The notes: generated by a model from the sequence alone, not told the origin. A stretch of 61,850 nt of DNA from JBFELU01 sp041572755 (GCA_041572755.1 JBFFRY010000014.1:1-61850); one strand, 5' to 3'; positions 9,237 through 17,126 are shown, counted from the first letter of the stretch. Made by a program: numbers and translations.

Positions 9237-9526
9237 GACCGCTCCAGCGTCGCCCACAACCCGAAGTGATGAAGCCGGTAGCAATCGAGTTCCGACTTCT
9301 CCAGTGAGCCCGACGACACCACAGCACGCCCCTCGTGGTGCACGGCCAGCATGAGACGGGTGGCCTCTTCCGTCGAGTACCCGAACAGCCGGCGAAAGAC
9401 GTACACCACGTAGCTCATGAGGTTGACCGGATCGTTCCAGACGATCACCTGCCACGGCCGCTCGATGTCGGGAGCGTCTTCGACCTCCGGCTGATCGACG
9501 CGGTCGGGGGCCACCGGCCGGTTCAC
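9233..9526 (-). CDS. clpS: ATP-dependent Clp protease adaptor ClpS
   Basis: 97 residues. ClpS binds N-degron substrates and delivers them to the ClpA/ClpC-ClpP protease. The core reads PWQVIVWNDPVNLMSYVVYV (the ND...M binding-pocket segment), followed by EATRLMLAVHHEGRAVVSSG with the conserved histidines, and a C-terminal strand. The start is GTG at 9526, overlapping the upstream HTH stop by 4 bp (GTGA). A much longer frame continues upstream but would overlap the HTH gene and DUF3105, so it is not used. The stop overlaps the DUF2017 start by 4 bp, implying coupled translation. Confidence 0.95.
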   Translation of the reverse strand: MNRPVAPDRVDQPEVEDAPDIERPWQVIVWNDPVNLMSYVVYVFRRLFGYSTEEATRLMLAVHHEGRAVVSSGSLEKSELDCYRLHHFGLWATLERS

Positions 9527-9747
9527 GAGCGCCGCGATCGGAGTGCGGCGCGCATCCGCTGGGCGTTGAGCCACTCCTCGAAGTCGACCCGTGCCACGCG
9601 CCACTCCCGCCCCATCTTCACCCCGGGGAGCTCGCCGGATCTCAGCACTCGGGTGACCACGAACGTCGACACGCCCATGTAGCCGCAGATGTCGCCGACG
9701 GAGAGCCAGTCCTTGTCGATGTCCACGCGGATTCGCTCCACCCTCAC
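9523..9747 (-). CDS. Small excisionase/BldC-type helix-turn-helix protein
   Basis: 74 residues from GTG at 9747. GTG at 9726 (with GGTGGAG nine nt upstream) would start directly at DIDKDWLSVGD and is plausible. The MerR-like/excisionase helix-turn-helix is visible as LSVGDICGYMGVSTFVVTRV, then a wing with GVKMGREWRVARVDFEEWLN. Such proteins are either excisionases or, as with BldC in actinobacteria, small transcription factors. There is no phage or integrase gene nearby, so a regulatory role is more likely. It is the first gene of the operon with clpS and DUF2017, so it may control them; that is inference. Confidence 0.75.
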   Translation of the reverse strand: MRVERIRVDIDKDWLSVGDICGYMGVSTFVVTRVLRSGELPGVKMGREWRVARVDFEEWLNAQRMRAALRSRRS

Positions 9748-9788
9748 ACCCTATGGCGGGTCCGGGATGGGAGCAAGGGCGGTGAGCG

Positions 9789-9794
9789 TACACT
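9789..9794 (+). promoter_or_regulatory. TANNNT -10 element, probable leaderless promoter for DUF3105 gene
   Basis: TACACT ends 8 nt before the ATG at 9803, so transcription would begin at or next to the A of the start codon. No Shine-Dalgarno sequence is present. No convincing -35 is seen. Confidence 0.45.
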
Positions 9795-9802
9795 GGCGGC
9801 CG

Positions 9803-10459
9803 ATGGCGGGACCCAACAAGAAGAAACGGCGCCGCAGCCGACATCGCGGCGACCCCCAGCGAGCGGCGATAGCGGCCCAACGCGAGGAAGCCCGGCGGCG
9901 GGCCCGCGAGGAACGACGGCTGACGGCGATCGCTGCAGAGAAACGTGAGAAGCGACTCAAGGCCGCCCGGCGCGTGGTGACCTGGACCGTCGGTGGCGTT
10001 GCGCTGATCGCACTCGCCCTCTTCCTGTTCCGCCCGGCACCCGAGGTCGATGGTGTCTCGACCCCCGAGGAACTGGAGGCCACCGCCCTCGCCGTCGGGG
10101 AGAGCTTCGACTACGGAACTCCGACACCAACCTCCGGCCCCTATCTGGAGGGCGATCCCACGTGTGGTGTGTTCGCCGGGGAGATGAGGCCTGAGGATGC
10201 GGTCACCGCACTGCACTACGGAGCGGTGGTCGTTTGGCACGACCCCGAGCTCGGAGAGGCCGACGTCGCGGCCTTGGCGGCGCTGGCCACCGACGCCGAG
10301 ACCCACGTCGTTGTGAGCCCGAACGCATCGCTCGACTCCCCGATCGTGGCCACCGCCTGGAATCGACTCCTGTCCTACGAGGGCGCCGCCGACGTGGCAG
10401 ATTTCATCGACACGTATCGGAAGAGGGGGCCCGACTCCGCCGACTGCCCGGTTTCGTGA
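9803..10459 (+). CDS. DUF3105 membrane-anchored protein
   Basis: 218 residues. A highly basic N-terminus (KKKRRRSRHR and an Arg/Glu-rich helix to about residue 58) precedes one TM (about 61-80) and an extracytoplasmic domain. That domain has the family pattern: a GPYLEGDPTCGVF segment, then AVTALHYGAVVVWHDPEL, then a THVVVSPNASLDSPIVATAW core. DUF3105 proteins are common in Actinomycetota; function is unknown to me. The ATG at 9803 is chosen because the frame upstream is antisense to the HTH gene and a -10-like TACACT sits just before it. The last 56 bp overlap the convergent YczE-like gene. Confidence 0.85.
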   Translation: MAGPNKKKRRRSRHRGDPQRAAIAAQREEARRRAREERRLTAIAAEKREKRLKAARRVVTWTVGGVALIALALFLFRPAPEVDGVSTPEELEATALAVGESFDYGTPTPTSGPYLEGDPTCGVFAGEMRPEDAVTALHYGAVVVWHDPELGEADVAALAALATDAETHVVVSPNASLDSPIVATAWNRLLSYEGAADVADFIDTYRKRGPDSADCPVS

Positions 10460-11069
10460 GGGCGGCCGCGATCGGATCGACCGCCAAGACTCGCAGGGAG
10501 AGCGCCACCAGGGGCCCGATCCCAAACGCGAAGAAGATGGTCCCCACCCCCACCGTTCCGCCCAGGAGCCACCCGCCGGTGAGCACCGTCACCTCGATGC
10601 CGGTGCGCCCCCAGGCGATCGGGAGGCCCCGCTCGGCGAGACCGGTCATCAGCCCGTCCCGCGGCCCCGGTCCCAGCCCGGTACCCAGATAGAAGCCGGT
10701 TCCCACCCCCACCAGGACGATCCCCCCGATCATCGCCGGCCACCGCACCGCCAAGGCATCCATTTCGGGAAGCAGCCACAGGGTCAGATCGACGCAGAGC
10801 CCCACCACCGTGACGTTGAAGACCGTGCCGATACCGAACCGCTGACCCAACGGGATCCACAGCCCCAGCACGACGAGCCCAACGCCGATGTCGACGGTGC
10901 CGATCGGGATCCCGCTATGGAGTGAGATCCCCTCGTTGAGCACCATCCAGGGACCCAGACCGAGCCGGGCGGCGACCATCAGGGCCAGGCCCACACCGAA
11001 GAGCGCCAGGCCGAGGAGCAATCGGGGGAGCCGTCGAAGCAGGACCCGACGCGGCGGGAGGGGGAGCAT
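10404..11069 (-). CDS. YczE/YitT-like integral membrane protein
   Basis: 221 residues with five to six predicted TM helices. Family-like signatures include MVAARLGLGPWMVLNEGISL near the N-terminus and GTGFYLGTGLGPGPRDGLMT in the middle, the repeated G-x-G-P-D/W motif of the YczE/YyaS/YitT group. These are suspected small-molecule or cation transporters; the substrate cannot be read from sequence. It lies 11 bp downstream of the amidohydrolase on the same strand, so the two are probably co-transcribed. The 3' end overlaps the DUF3105 coding sequence by 56 bp in antisense, an unusually long convergent overlap. Confidence 0.8.
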   Translation of the reverse strand: MLPLPPRRVLLRRLPRLLLGLALFGVGLALMVAARLGLGPWMVLNEGISLHSGIPIGTVDIGVGLVVLGLWIPLGQRFGIGTVFNVTVVGLCVDLTLWLLPEMDALAVRWPAMIGGIVLVGVGTGFYLGTGLGPGPRDGLMTGLAERGLPIAWGRTGIEVTVLTGGWLLGGTVGVGTIFFAFGIGPLVALSLRVLAVDPIAAALTKPGSRRSRAPSSDTCR

Positions 11070-11080
11070 CGCCCGTCAGG

Positions 11081-12193
11081 CTACAGCGACGGTGCCACCA
11101 CATCGGGGGTAGCCGCCGCAGACGCGGCCACCAGCAACAGCCGGAAACGGAGGCGTTGCTCTCCGGGACCCGATGCGGCCAGCGCCGCCTCGAGTGTGCG
11201 CCGCACCGCGGGAACCACCGAGTCCGCAGGCCACGGTGCGTCGCTGGCCCTCAGGGCGAGGGCGGCGGCCTCCGTTGGCGCTCCACCAGAGAAGACGGCG
11301 GCAAGCGCCCCCAGCACGTATGACTGAACCCGTTGCATCCGAACATCGAATACCGGAGCGGTCCCCATCCCGAGCTCCCTCGCCTCCAGACCCTCGAGGA
11401 GGCGCATGAGGTTGCCGCCGAAGACGTCGGCGAGGGCAGATTCGTCGAGTCCCGCCTGGAGCGCCGCCCGCACCGTCCGCGTCCCAGAGATCACCGGATT
11501 GCCGTAGGGCGTGTCGCTGGCGTAGAGGATTCGGCCGGTGTCGACCCAGGAGAACAACGCAGCGAGATCGGAGGGATTCCACCACGCCGTGTCGTAGTAG
11601 ATGCCGGGATGGGCCAGACCGGCGAGCACATCGAGGTCGCTGATGGCGCAGTGGGCGAGGATGACTCGCAGCCCCGGAGCGGCCCCCAACAAGTCGATCA
11701 GTTCTGGCCCCAGTGCCGGCATCCCCCGGCCGGCATGGATCAAGAGCGGGGCTCGGTGCTCGACGGCCAGAGCGGCAAGCGGACGCAGGGCCGGGTGGCT
11801 CAGCTTGAAGGACTCCCCCCTCGGATGCAGCTTGATGCCGCGATGACCGGCCGCCAGGCTGCGGGCGGCCTCGTCGACCGCTGCGGATCGATTGGGGTCG
11901 ACCCTGAGGAACGGAATGAGCCGATCCCCGCTGGCGACGGCTTCGGTGAGGATCCGGTCGTTGGCGGCCGCGTAGCCGTTGCGATCGAGGCTGGAGCACA
12001 CCACGGCTCCGGCATGGCCTGCCTCGTCGAGGGCGGCGGTCAACTCGGACGAGGTGTTGGTGTACCCGTCCGGATCACGGTCTCCGATATGAGTGTGGGC
12101 ATCCCACACCTGCGGCGGGAGACGGGACGCAGTGACCTCGTGCCATGCGGCAATGACCCGGTGCATGGCGGGCGAGAATACTCGGAGAGCCAC
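11081..12193 (-). CDS. Metal-dependent hydrolase, amidohydrolase_2 (COG2159) type
   Basis: 370 residues from GTG at 12193. A TIM-barrel amidohydrolase with metal ligands visible in order: DAHTHIGD (HxH, about residue 32), GIKLHPRGE (His/Lys), LLIHAGRG (His), LRVILAHC (His) and ILYASDTPYGNP (Asp). A C-terminal helical section of about 100 residues (after GGNLMRLLEG) exceeds the minimal fold. Family members act on decarboxylations or C-N/C-C hydrolysis of small acids; the substrate is not predictable here. It is divergent from the diguanylate cyclase, with the 38-nt inverted repeat between them, and followed at 11 bp by the YczE-like gene. Confidence 0.85.
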   Translation of the reverse strand: MALRVFSPAMHRVIAAWHEVTASRLPPQVWDAHTHIGDRDPDGYTNTSSELTAALDEAGHAGAVVCSSLDRNGYAAANDRILTEAVASGDRLIPFLRVDPNRSAAVDEAARSLAAGHRGIKLHPRGESFKLSHPALRPLAALAVEHRAPLLIHAGRGMPALGPELIDLLGAAPGLRVILAHCAISDLDVLAGLAHPGIYYDTAWWNPSDLAALFSWVDTGRILYASDTPYGNPVISGTRTVRAALQAGLDESALADVFGGNLMRLLEGLEARELGMGTAPVFDVRMQRVQSYVLGALAAVFSGGAPTEAAALALRASDAPWPADSVVPAVRRTLEAALAASGPGEQRLRFRLLLVAASAAATPDVVAPSL

Positions 12194-12210
12194 CGGGGAA
12201 AGCCCTCAGG

Positions 12211-12248
12211 TCATCAGTGACTAGTGCCGATGCACTAGTCACTGATGA
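12211..12248. repeat. Perfect 17-bp inverted repeat, candidate operator overlapping the DGC start codon
   Basis: Arms TCATCAGTGACTAGTGC (12211-12227) and GCACTAGTCACTGATGA (12232-12248) are perfectly complementary with a CGAT centre. It fills most of the 51-bp gap between the divergent amidohydrolase (start 12193) and diguanylate cyclase (ATG 12245-12247). The cyclase ATG is inside the right arm. Each arm contains two-fold CTAG, normally rare in bacterial DNA. It could be an operator for a dimeric regulator or an RNA hairpin occluding the cyclase start. A word of 11 bases recurs at 4829-4839. Confidence 0.75.
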
Positions 12249-13198
12249 ATGACACGCATGCAAGTTGCCCCTCGGATCGGCCGCTGGTGAGGCTGGCGTT
12301 GCCACAGCGCTGGCCCTGGGCGCCGGCGGCCCTCGGAATCCTGACGGTCACCGGAATCGCAGTCGTCGATTGGGCGACCGGTCCCACGCTGTCGGTCTCA
12401 CTCCTCTACGCCCTGGCTGTGATCGCCGTCACATGGTGCGGCCCGCTCCGCTACGGGGTCCTGGTTGCCGCCCTCGCCTCGGCCGAGAGCATCGGCGCCC
12501 ACGTGATGGGCACCGACCCCTCCGACACCCTCCCGGTCGCCGTGTGGAACGCCGGAGCCCGCCTCGTCGTCCTGATGATCATCGTCGGCCTCCTCGGCGG
12601 CCTGCGCCGGGCCCTGGTGCTCCAGCGGTATCACGCCACCACCGATCCGCTGACCGGTGCCCTGAACCGCCGGGCCTTCCAGTTGACGGCTGATCGCGAG
12701 TGCCTGCGGGCCCACCGGGAGGGCACGGCCATCAGCGTCGCCTACCTCGACCTGGATGACTTCAAGAGCGTCAACGATCGGTTCGGACACCGGGTGGGTG
12801 ACGAACTCCTCCAGAGCTTTGCGGCCCGGGTGCAGGAATCGATCCGGGGCACCGACGTCTTCTGCCGCATCGGCGGCGACGAGTTCGTCCTGCTCTTCCC
12901 CGACACCGACGCCCGGGAAGCGGTGGCAGTCACCCGACGCGTCAGGGCCACCCTCGCCGAGCAGCCGCTCGACCCGGCGGTGACCGCCTCCGCCGGCATC
13001 GCCACGTTCCGCGCCGCGCCGACCACCGCCGACGAGCTGGTGGATGCCGCCGACGAACTCATGTATCGAGCCAAGATGCTGGGGCGCGACACGATCGTCG
13101 GCGCGGTCGTCGCCGGCCCCTGGCCCGCGTGGCACCCCCGCAACGCCCGGGTGGCGCCACCCGACGTCGGCGAACTGGTGGGTGCCGCCGCCGACTAG
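12245..13198 (+). CDS. Membrane-anchored diguanylate cyclase
   Basis: 317 residues. The N-terminus carries about four hydrophobic helices (residues 25-120), then a GGDEF domain beginning at TTDPLTGALNRRAF. The active site is RIGGDEFVLLFP (GGDEF 210-214), with the DLDDFKSVNDRFGH metal and substrate segment. An intact I-site RxxD (R201-D204) five residues before GGDEF predicts product inhibition. It makes c-di-GMP from two GTP. The ATG at 12245 lies within the right arm of the 38-nt inverted repeat and there is no clear Shine-Dalgarno sequence. It is convergent with the next gene, the two stops sharing CTAG at 13195-13198. Confidence 0.95.
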   Translation: MNDTHASCPSDRPLVRLALPQRWPWAPAALGILTVTGIAVVDWATGPTLSVSLLYALAVIAVTWCGPLRYGVLVAALASAESIGAHVMGTDPSDTLPVAVWNAGARLVVLMIIVGLLGGLRRALVLQRYHATTDPLTGALNRRAFQLTADRECLRAHREGTAISVAYLDLDDFKSVNDRFGHRVGDELLQSFAARVQESIRGTDVFCRIGGDEFVLLFPDTDAREAVAVTRRVRATLAEQPLDPAVTASAGIATFRAAPTTADELVDAADELMYRAKMLGRDTIVGAVVAGPWPAWHPRNARVAPPDVGELVGAAAD

Positions 13199-13854
13199 AC
13201 GGCCGGTTCGAATGCCGGGCTGTTGATCGTGATCGATCCGTCCCCGACCAGCACCTTGTAGCTGTCCGCATCCGGGAACCCGAAGGCCTTGGCCAGCCCA
13301 TCGTGAACCGTCAGCATGGCGGCCTGGTTGCCGGCGTTCACCGCCTCCGAGTAGGGATGCCCGTCGCGCCACCGATCCAGTTGGGTGGGGTAATCGAAGG
13401 TGCCGTTGGTGTTGACCTTGCGGGCTCCGCTCGCCGCTGCGAACCCGGCTTCGACGAAGCCCCCGGCGTGTTCGGCGCCGTAGCAGCAGGTGGAGTAGAG
13501 GAGCCGCAGGCGCTCTCCGGCACCGAGGGAACCCAGATCGGCACCGACCCCGGCGACCTCTGCCCATCCATCGGCGAATTTGAGGGCATCGGGCCTTCCA
13601 TGCACGTTGAGTATCACATCCAGCGCCAGCGTGTCTCTGTGACGAGCGAGGGCCCGGATCCGGGTCACAAAGGCCAGCCTGGTGACCTGGCCCCCCTTCA
13701 AGGTGGAGATTCGGCGATAGTGCGGTTTCATCATCGTGGTACCGAGACGGACCGCGTTGTCGTCCAGCCACCGGTACAGCCACTGCCACTTGCCGACGTT
13801 GTGGCTCACGTTGCTCACGATCAGGAGCACCCGGTCGCCTCGTTCCACCCGCAT
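13195..13854 (-). CDS. Uncharacterised protein with a possible caspase-like (clan CD) fold
   Basis: 219 residues from ATG at 13854; a start at 13908 is also open but would overlap the divergent gene at 13881. I do not recognise a named family. The order of elements resembles clan CD: a first strand RVLLIVSN, then a strand ending in His-Gly (DVILNVHG, H85-G86), then a strand ending in a cysteine (LRLLYSTCCYGA, C123 or C124), similar to the His/Cys dyad arrangement of caspase-like hydrolases. The C-terminal third (KVNTNGTFDYPTQ, NAGNQAAM) is unlike caspases I know. No signal peptide. Catalytic activity is a hypothesis only. Neighbours are the diguanylate cyclase (convergent) and a small membrane protein (divergent, 26 bp). 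Confidence 0.6.
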   Translation of the reverse strand: MRVERGDRVLLIVSNVSHNVGKWQWLYRWLDDNAVRLGTTMMKPHYRRISTLKGGQVTRLAFVTRIRALARHRDTLALDVILNVHGRPDALKFADGWAEVAGVGADLGSLGAGERLRLLYSTCCYGAEHAGGFVEAGFAAASGARKVNTNGTFDYPTQLDRWRDGHPYSEAVNAGNQAAMLTVHDGLAKAFGFPDADSYKVLVGDGSITINSPAFEPAV

Positions 13855-13880
13855 GAGGCGGCCCAGCGTAACCTCAGCCC

Positions 13881-14342
13881 ATGGCCGCGCCGGACAGTGC
13901 AACCTCACCGGCGGTGGCGTGGGCGGCCATCGCCTACGGCTTCGCCGCAGCGTTCTGGGTGACTGCCGCCTCGATCGTCATCGCCGTCGGCGAAGCGGAC
14001 GACTTCGACGACGGTGCGGGATGGTTCTTCTTCAGCCTCCTCTGGGTCGGGATCGCTGCCGTAGCGGCATCGATTCCAGCCATTCCGCTCCTGATCGCCG
14101 AGATCGTCCTGTGGCGTCTCGTGGTGAGGCGCTTCCCGTCCCTCGAGGCAGATGGGTGGGGGGTGGCACGCTCCGCCGCGGTGCTGGCGTTGCCGTGGGC
14201 GGTGCTCAACGCCGTCGACGCACCCGGAGCAGCGCTGATCACCTATGGTGCCGCCTTCGCCGGGCTGCTCCTCCCCCGCTTCGTGATCGGATCGCTGGCC
14301 CCGGGGGCGCTCCTCAGAACGGCCGGCAGCGCATCCGATTGA
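13881..14342 (+). CDS. Small four-helix membrane protein, unknown function
   Basis: 153 residues, with about four TM helices (residues 12-35, 50-76, 95-112 and 117-138) joined by short loops, one of them acidic (GEADDFDDGAG). No recognised family and no catalytic motif. It lies 41 bp upstream of the kinase gene on the same strand and could be the first gene of that unit, though a TATACT -10-like element at 14359-14364 suggests the kinase has its own promoter. The start is 26 bp from the divergent clan CD-like gene. Confidence 0.6.
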   Translation: MAAPDSATSPAVAWAAIAYGFAAAFWVTAASIVIAVGEADDFDDGAGWFFFSLLWVGIAAVAASIPAIPLLIAEIVLWRLVVRRFPSLEADGWGVARSAAVLALPWAVLNAVDAPGAALITYGAAFAGLLLPRFVIGSLAPGALLRTAGSASD

Positions 14343-14383
14343 GCCGGCAGCGCCCCCGTATACTCGCCCCGGATCGGAGAGAC

Positions 14384-15031
14384 ATGAAGGGCGACATCAT
14401 CCTCGTCGAGGAGCATCACCGGAGCGCGGCGGCCTCCATAGTCGCCCGACTGCTGCCCGAAATCGCATCCCACCCCAACCGCTACCTCCTCAGCGTCGCC
14501 GGTGAGTCGGGCAGCGGAAAGTCTGAGACCGCTCAGGCGATCGCCGAGGCTCTGGCGTCGGAGGGAGTCACCGCAGTCGTCCTCCAGCAGGACGACTACT
14601 TCCACCATCCACCGAAGACGAACGACCGCACCCGGAGGGCCGGTATCGAATGGGTCGGGCCCGGCGAGGTGCGGCTCGACCTGCTCGACTCGCACATGGC
14701 CGCCGCCGGCAACGGCGTCCCATCACTCACGAAGCCGCTGGTGATCTATGCGGAAGACAGAATCGACACGGAAGAAGTGAGTCTGGAGGGGGCCGATGTG
14801 GTCATCGCCGAAGGGACCTACACCTCGCTGCTCGACCACGTCGATCGCCGGATCTTCATCGACCGCAATCGCCTCGACACCCGGGAGCACCGCATGCGTC
14901 GGGGCCGTGAGGATCTCGACCCCTTCATCGAACGGGTGCTCGAGATCGAACACGCCATCATCGCCGAGCACAAGTCGCAGGCCGACGTCGTGATCACCAA
15001 GGAATACGGCGTCGAGTTCCCAGGTGCCTGA
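14384..15031 (+). CDS. P-loop kinase of the uridine kinase/phosphoribulokinase type
   Basis: 215 residues. Walker A is SVAGESGSGKS (GESGSGKS at 40-47). A downstream QQDDYFHHPPKTND segment corresponds to the DDFY-type substrate loop of uridine kinase-like enzymes, GADVVIAEGTY to Walker B, and DTREHRMRRGREDLDPF to a lid/Arg region. The small size and the acceptor region differ from classical Udk, so the phosphorylated substrate is open; a sugar or sugar acid is plausible given the neighbour. GGATCGGAGAG precedes the ATG, and TATACT at 14359-14364 could be a -10. The end overlaps the GH13 gene by 8 bp, indicating translational coupling. Confidence 0.8.
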   Translation: MKGDIILVEEHHRSAAASIVARLLPEIASHPNRYLLSVAGESGSGKSETAQAIAEALASEGVTAVVLQQDDYFHHPPKTNDRTRRAGIEWVGPGEVRLDLLDSHMAAAGNGVPSLTKPLVIYAEDRIDTEEVSLEGADVVIAEGTYTSLLDHVDRRIFIDRNRLDTREHRMRRGREDLDPFIERVLEIEHAIIAEHKSQADVVITKEYGVEFPGA

Positions 15032-17126
15032 ACTCCCGACGCTCCCGAACACCGAATCCGGGTTCCGCACACTCTGGGCCGACCACCAAGACGAACTGGT
15101 TGGCTCCTACACGAGCCGGGCGAGCTCATTCATCGCCGGGCTCCTGCCGGGGGACGCCGTGCGGCTCGAAGCCGAGCAGGTCATCGACATCTTCCGGGAT
15201 CGGTTGGGACCCGAAGCCGTCGCCGCCGCGCTCGACCCCCTCTCCTGCGACCCCGAAGCCCCGCTGCACGACTTGCATCCCGCCATCCGCAGTCCGGTCG
15301 CTCACCACGCCGATGGTCGCTGGCTGCGGCGCGCCAACACGGTGGGCATCAACGTGCGCACGGTGGGATCGCTGTGGGGGGTGCCCAAGTACCTGCTCAC
15401 CCAGCCGGCCCACATCGACGCCGTTCACCTGCTCCCGATCTGGGAACCCGGCGTCGTCGACAGCCTCTACGGCATTGCCGGGTGGGGCTTGAACGAAGAG
15501 TTCTTCAGCGAGGACCTTGCGGCTGCGGCGCCCCACCTCGACACTACGGCACGGCAGTTGCGGGCCGTGATCAACCTCCTCCACGCCACCGGGCGTTGCG
15601 TGGGCATGGACGTGATTCCCCACACCGACCGCTTCGCCGAACCGGCCCTGGCGCAACCTCACTTCTACGAGTGGATGCGGCGCGACGACCTGGAGATCGT
15701 CGATCATCGCGAGCACCTCCATGAGGAAGTGCAGCGAGTCATCCTCGATTGGGTGGCGCAAGAGGGTCCGGCCATCCCCGGCGAGGAGTGGCCCGACGAC
15801 CCGGCACGATTCTTCGGAGCGGAGTTCGGCGAAGAGCGACGCTGTCGGCTCCTGTTCGGACCGCCCGAGGACCGTCCCGGCCGGAACAGCCGCCGGGGCC
15901 GGCTCGTGGAGCATCTCTACTCCCTGGGCTTCGAGCCCGTCCCCGCCACGATGGGAGTGCCGTTCCGCGGCCTGGGCGTGGACCCCGGCGACGCCACGGC
16001 CGACGATCACGGCATGGTGTGGCGGAACTTTCTCGTTCTCGAACCCCGGGAGATGTCCCGGGTGTTCAATCCGCTGGCCCGGTTCCGGCTCTTCGGCCGC
16101 AAAGACGACAATCGCAATTGGGAGATCGACTTCGAGCGGCCCGTCATCGAGGTCTGGGACTACGTCTGTGCGCGGTACGCCGACGTGCAGCGCCGTTTCG
16201 GGTTCGACTTCATGCGCGGCGACATGAGCCACGTGCAGATGCGACCCGGAGGGGTGCCGGCTCCGCTACCACCTCACTACGACATCCTCGGTTCCGTCAA
16301 GGAGTCCGTCCGCAGCACCGCACCATGGTTCGGCTACTTCGCCGAGAGCTTCCTGCCGCCTCGCGACACGTTCGGCTACGGCGAGGAGATGGACCACCTG
16401 GAGGCCTCCCTCTGCGACACCACGCTCGGGGATCTCCAATCGCTTCCCACCGGGACCCCGGAGTTCGCCGCCCGATTTCGCCGCTACCTCGATCTGCTGC
16501 AGGTCCGCTCGGTGGCCCCCAACTTCACGATCATGACGGCAGACAAGGACGACCCGCGCTTCGACGACTTCTACGTCAGCGGCAACGAGGCGCGGGCCTT
16601 CATCTCCACCTTCCTCACCGATATGCCCTCCTATGTCGGTCTCGGTTTCGAGGTCCGTGACGTGCATCGTGTCCCCGCCCCCAACGAGCACTACACCAAG
16701 CTGTTCGTCTTCCACGAGACCGGCGATTCCAACGTGTACCCCTCGAAGGCCCGCCGGGGGCCCTACCGCTGGGGCGGCAACGCAGTGCTCTTCGCCGCGT
16801 TGACCAGGATCAGGACGCTCGGCGACCAGATCCTCCCCGGGATCGCTGCCGCCGACACCCGATGGCTGCTTCCCCCCGACTCGGCCACCGGGAGCACCGT
16901 CATCGCCTGGACCCAGACCGAACCTCGGTATGTGTTCGTCGCCAATCTCGACGGAGACAACCCGAGCGGTCCGCTCGGTATCCCCATCACGGAAGACTGC
17001 TCCCTCACCCCCAGCTTCAGCACCTCCGGGATCGATCCCGGGCCTCCCCCGACCTACAACGGTCATCACCACCGCATCGAATCCCTCGGACCCGGCGAAT
17101 GCCGGGTGTTCGAGGTGGCGCCCTAG
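15024..17126 (+). CDS. Atypical GH13 (alpha-amylase superfamily) glycoside hydrolase or phosphorylase
   Basis: 700 residues from GTG at 15024, inside the kinase gene. The barrel can be followed: NTVGINVRTVGSLWGVPKYL, AVHLLPIWEPGVVDSLYGIA, region I-like CVGMDVIPHTDRF (D196), region II FDFMRGDMSHVQ (R398, candidate nucleophile D400), region III WFGYFAESFLPP (candidate acid/base E441) and a region IV-like NFTIMTADKDDP (D507). By this alignment the usual Asn-His of region I and the His of region IV are missing. No signal peptide, so a cytoplasmic role such as a phosphorylase or transferase is more likely than secreted amylase. Coupled to the kinase and convergent with LacI (shared CTAG at 17123-17126). 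The substrate is unknown. Confidence 0.75.
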   Translation: MPELPTLPNTESGFRTLWADHQDELVGSYTSRASSFIAGLLPGDAVRLEAEQVIDIFRDRLGPEAVAAALDPLSCDPEAPLHDLHPAIRSPVAHHADGRWLRRANTVGINVRTVGSLWGVPKYLLTQPAHIDAVHLLPIWEPGVVDSLYGIAGWGLNEEFFSEDLAAAAPHLDTTARQLRAVINLLHATGRCVGMDVIPHTDRFAEPALAQPHFYEWMRRDDLEIVDHREHLHEEVQRVILDWVAQEGPAIPGEEWPDDPARFFGAEFGEERRCRLLFGPPEDRPGRNSRRGRLVEHLYSLGFEPVPATMGVPFRGLGVDPGDATADDHGMVWRNFLVLEPREMSRVFNPLARFRLFGRKDDNRNWEIDFERPVIEVWDYVCARYADVQRRFGFDFMRGDMSHVQMRPGGVPAPLPPHYDILGSVKESVRSTAPWFGYFAESFLPPRDTFGYGEEMDHLEASLCDTTLGDLQSLPTGTPEFAARFRRYLDLLQVRSVAPNFTIMTADKDDPRFDDFYVSGNEARAFISTFLTDMPSYVGLGFEVRDVHRVPAPNEHYTKLFVFHETGDSNVYPSKARRGPYRWGGNAVLFAALTRIRTLGDQILPGIAAADTRWLLPPDSATGSTVIAWTQTEPRYVFVANLDGDNPSGPLGIPITEDCSLTPSFSTSGIDPGPPPTYNGHHHRIESLGPGECRVFEVAP

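Noticed and set aside
9523..9747. Excisionase of a prophage or integrative element
   Set aside because: No integrase, att-like repeat or phage gene is nearby, and the gene is fused by overlap to clpS.
9233..10525. ClpS as a 430-residue protein with a long N-terminal extension
   Set aside because: The extension is antisense to DUF3105 and overlaps the HTH gene; GTG 9526 gives the normal ClpS length and a GTGA coupling.
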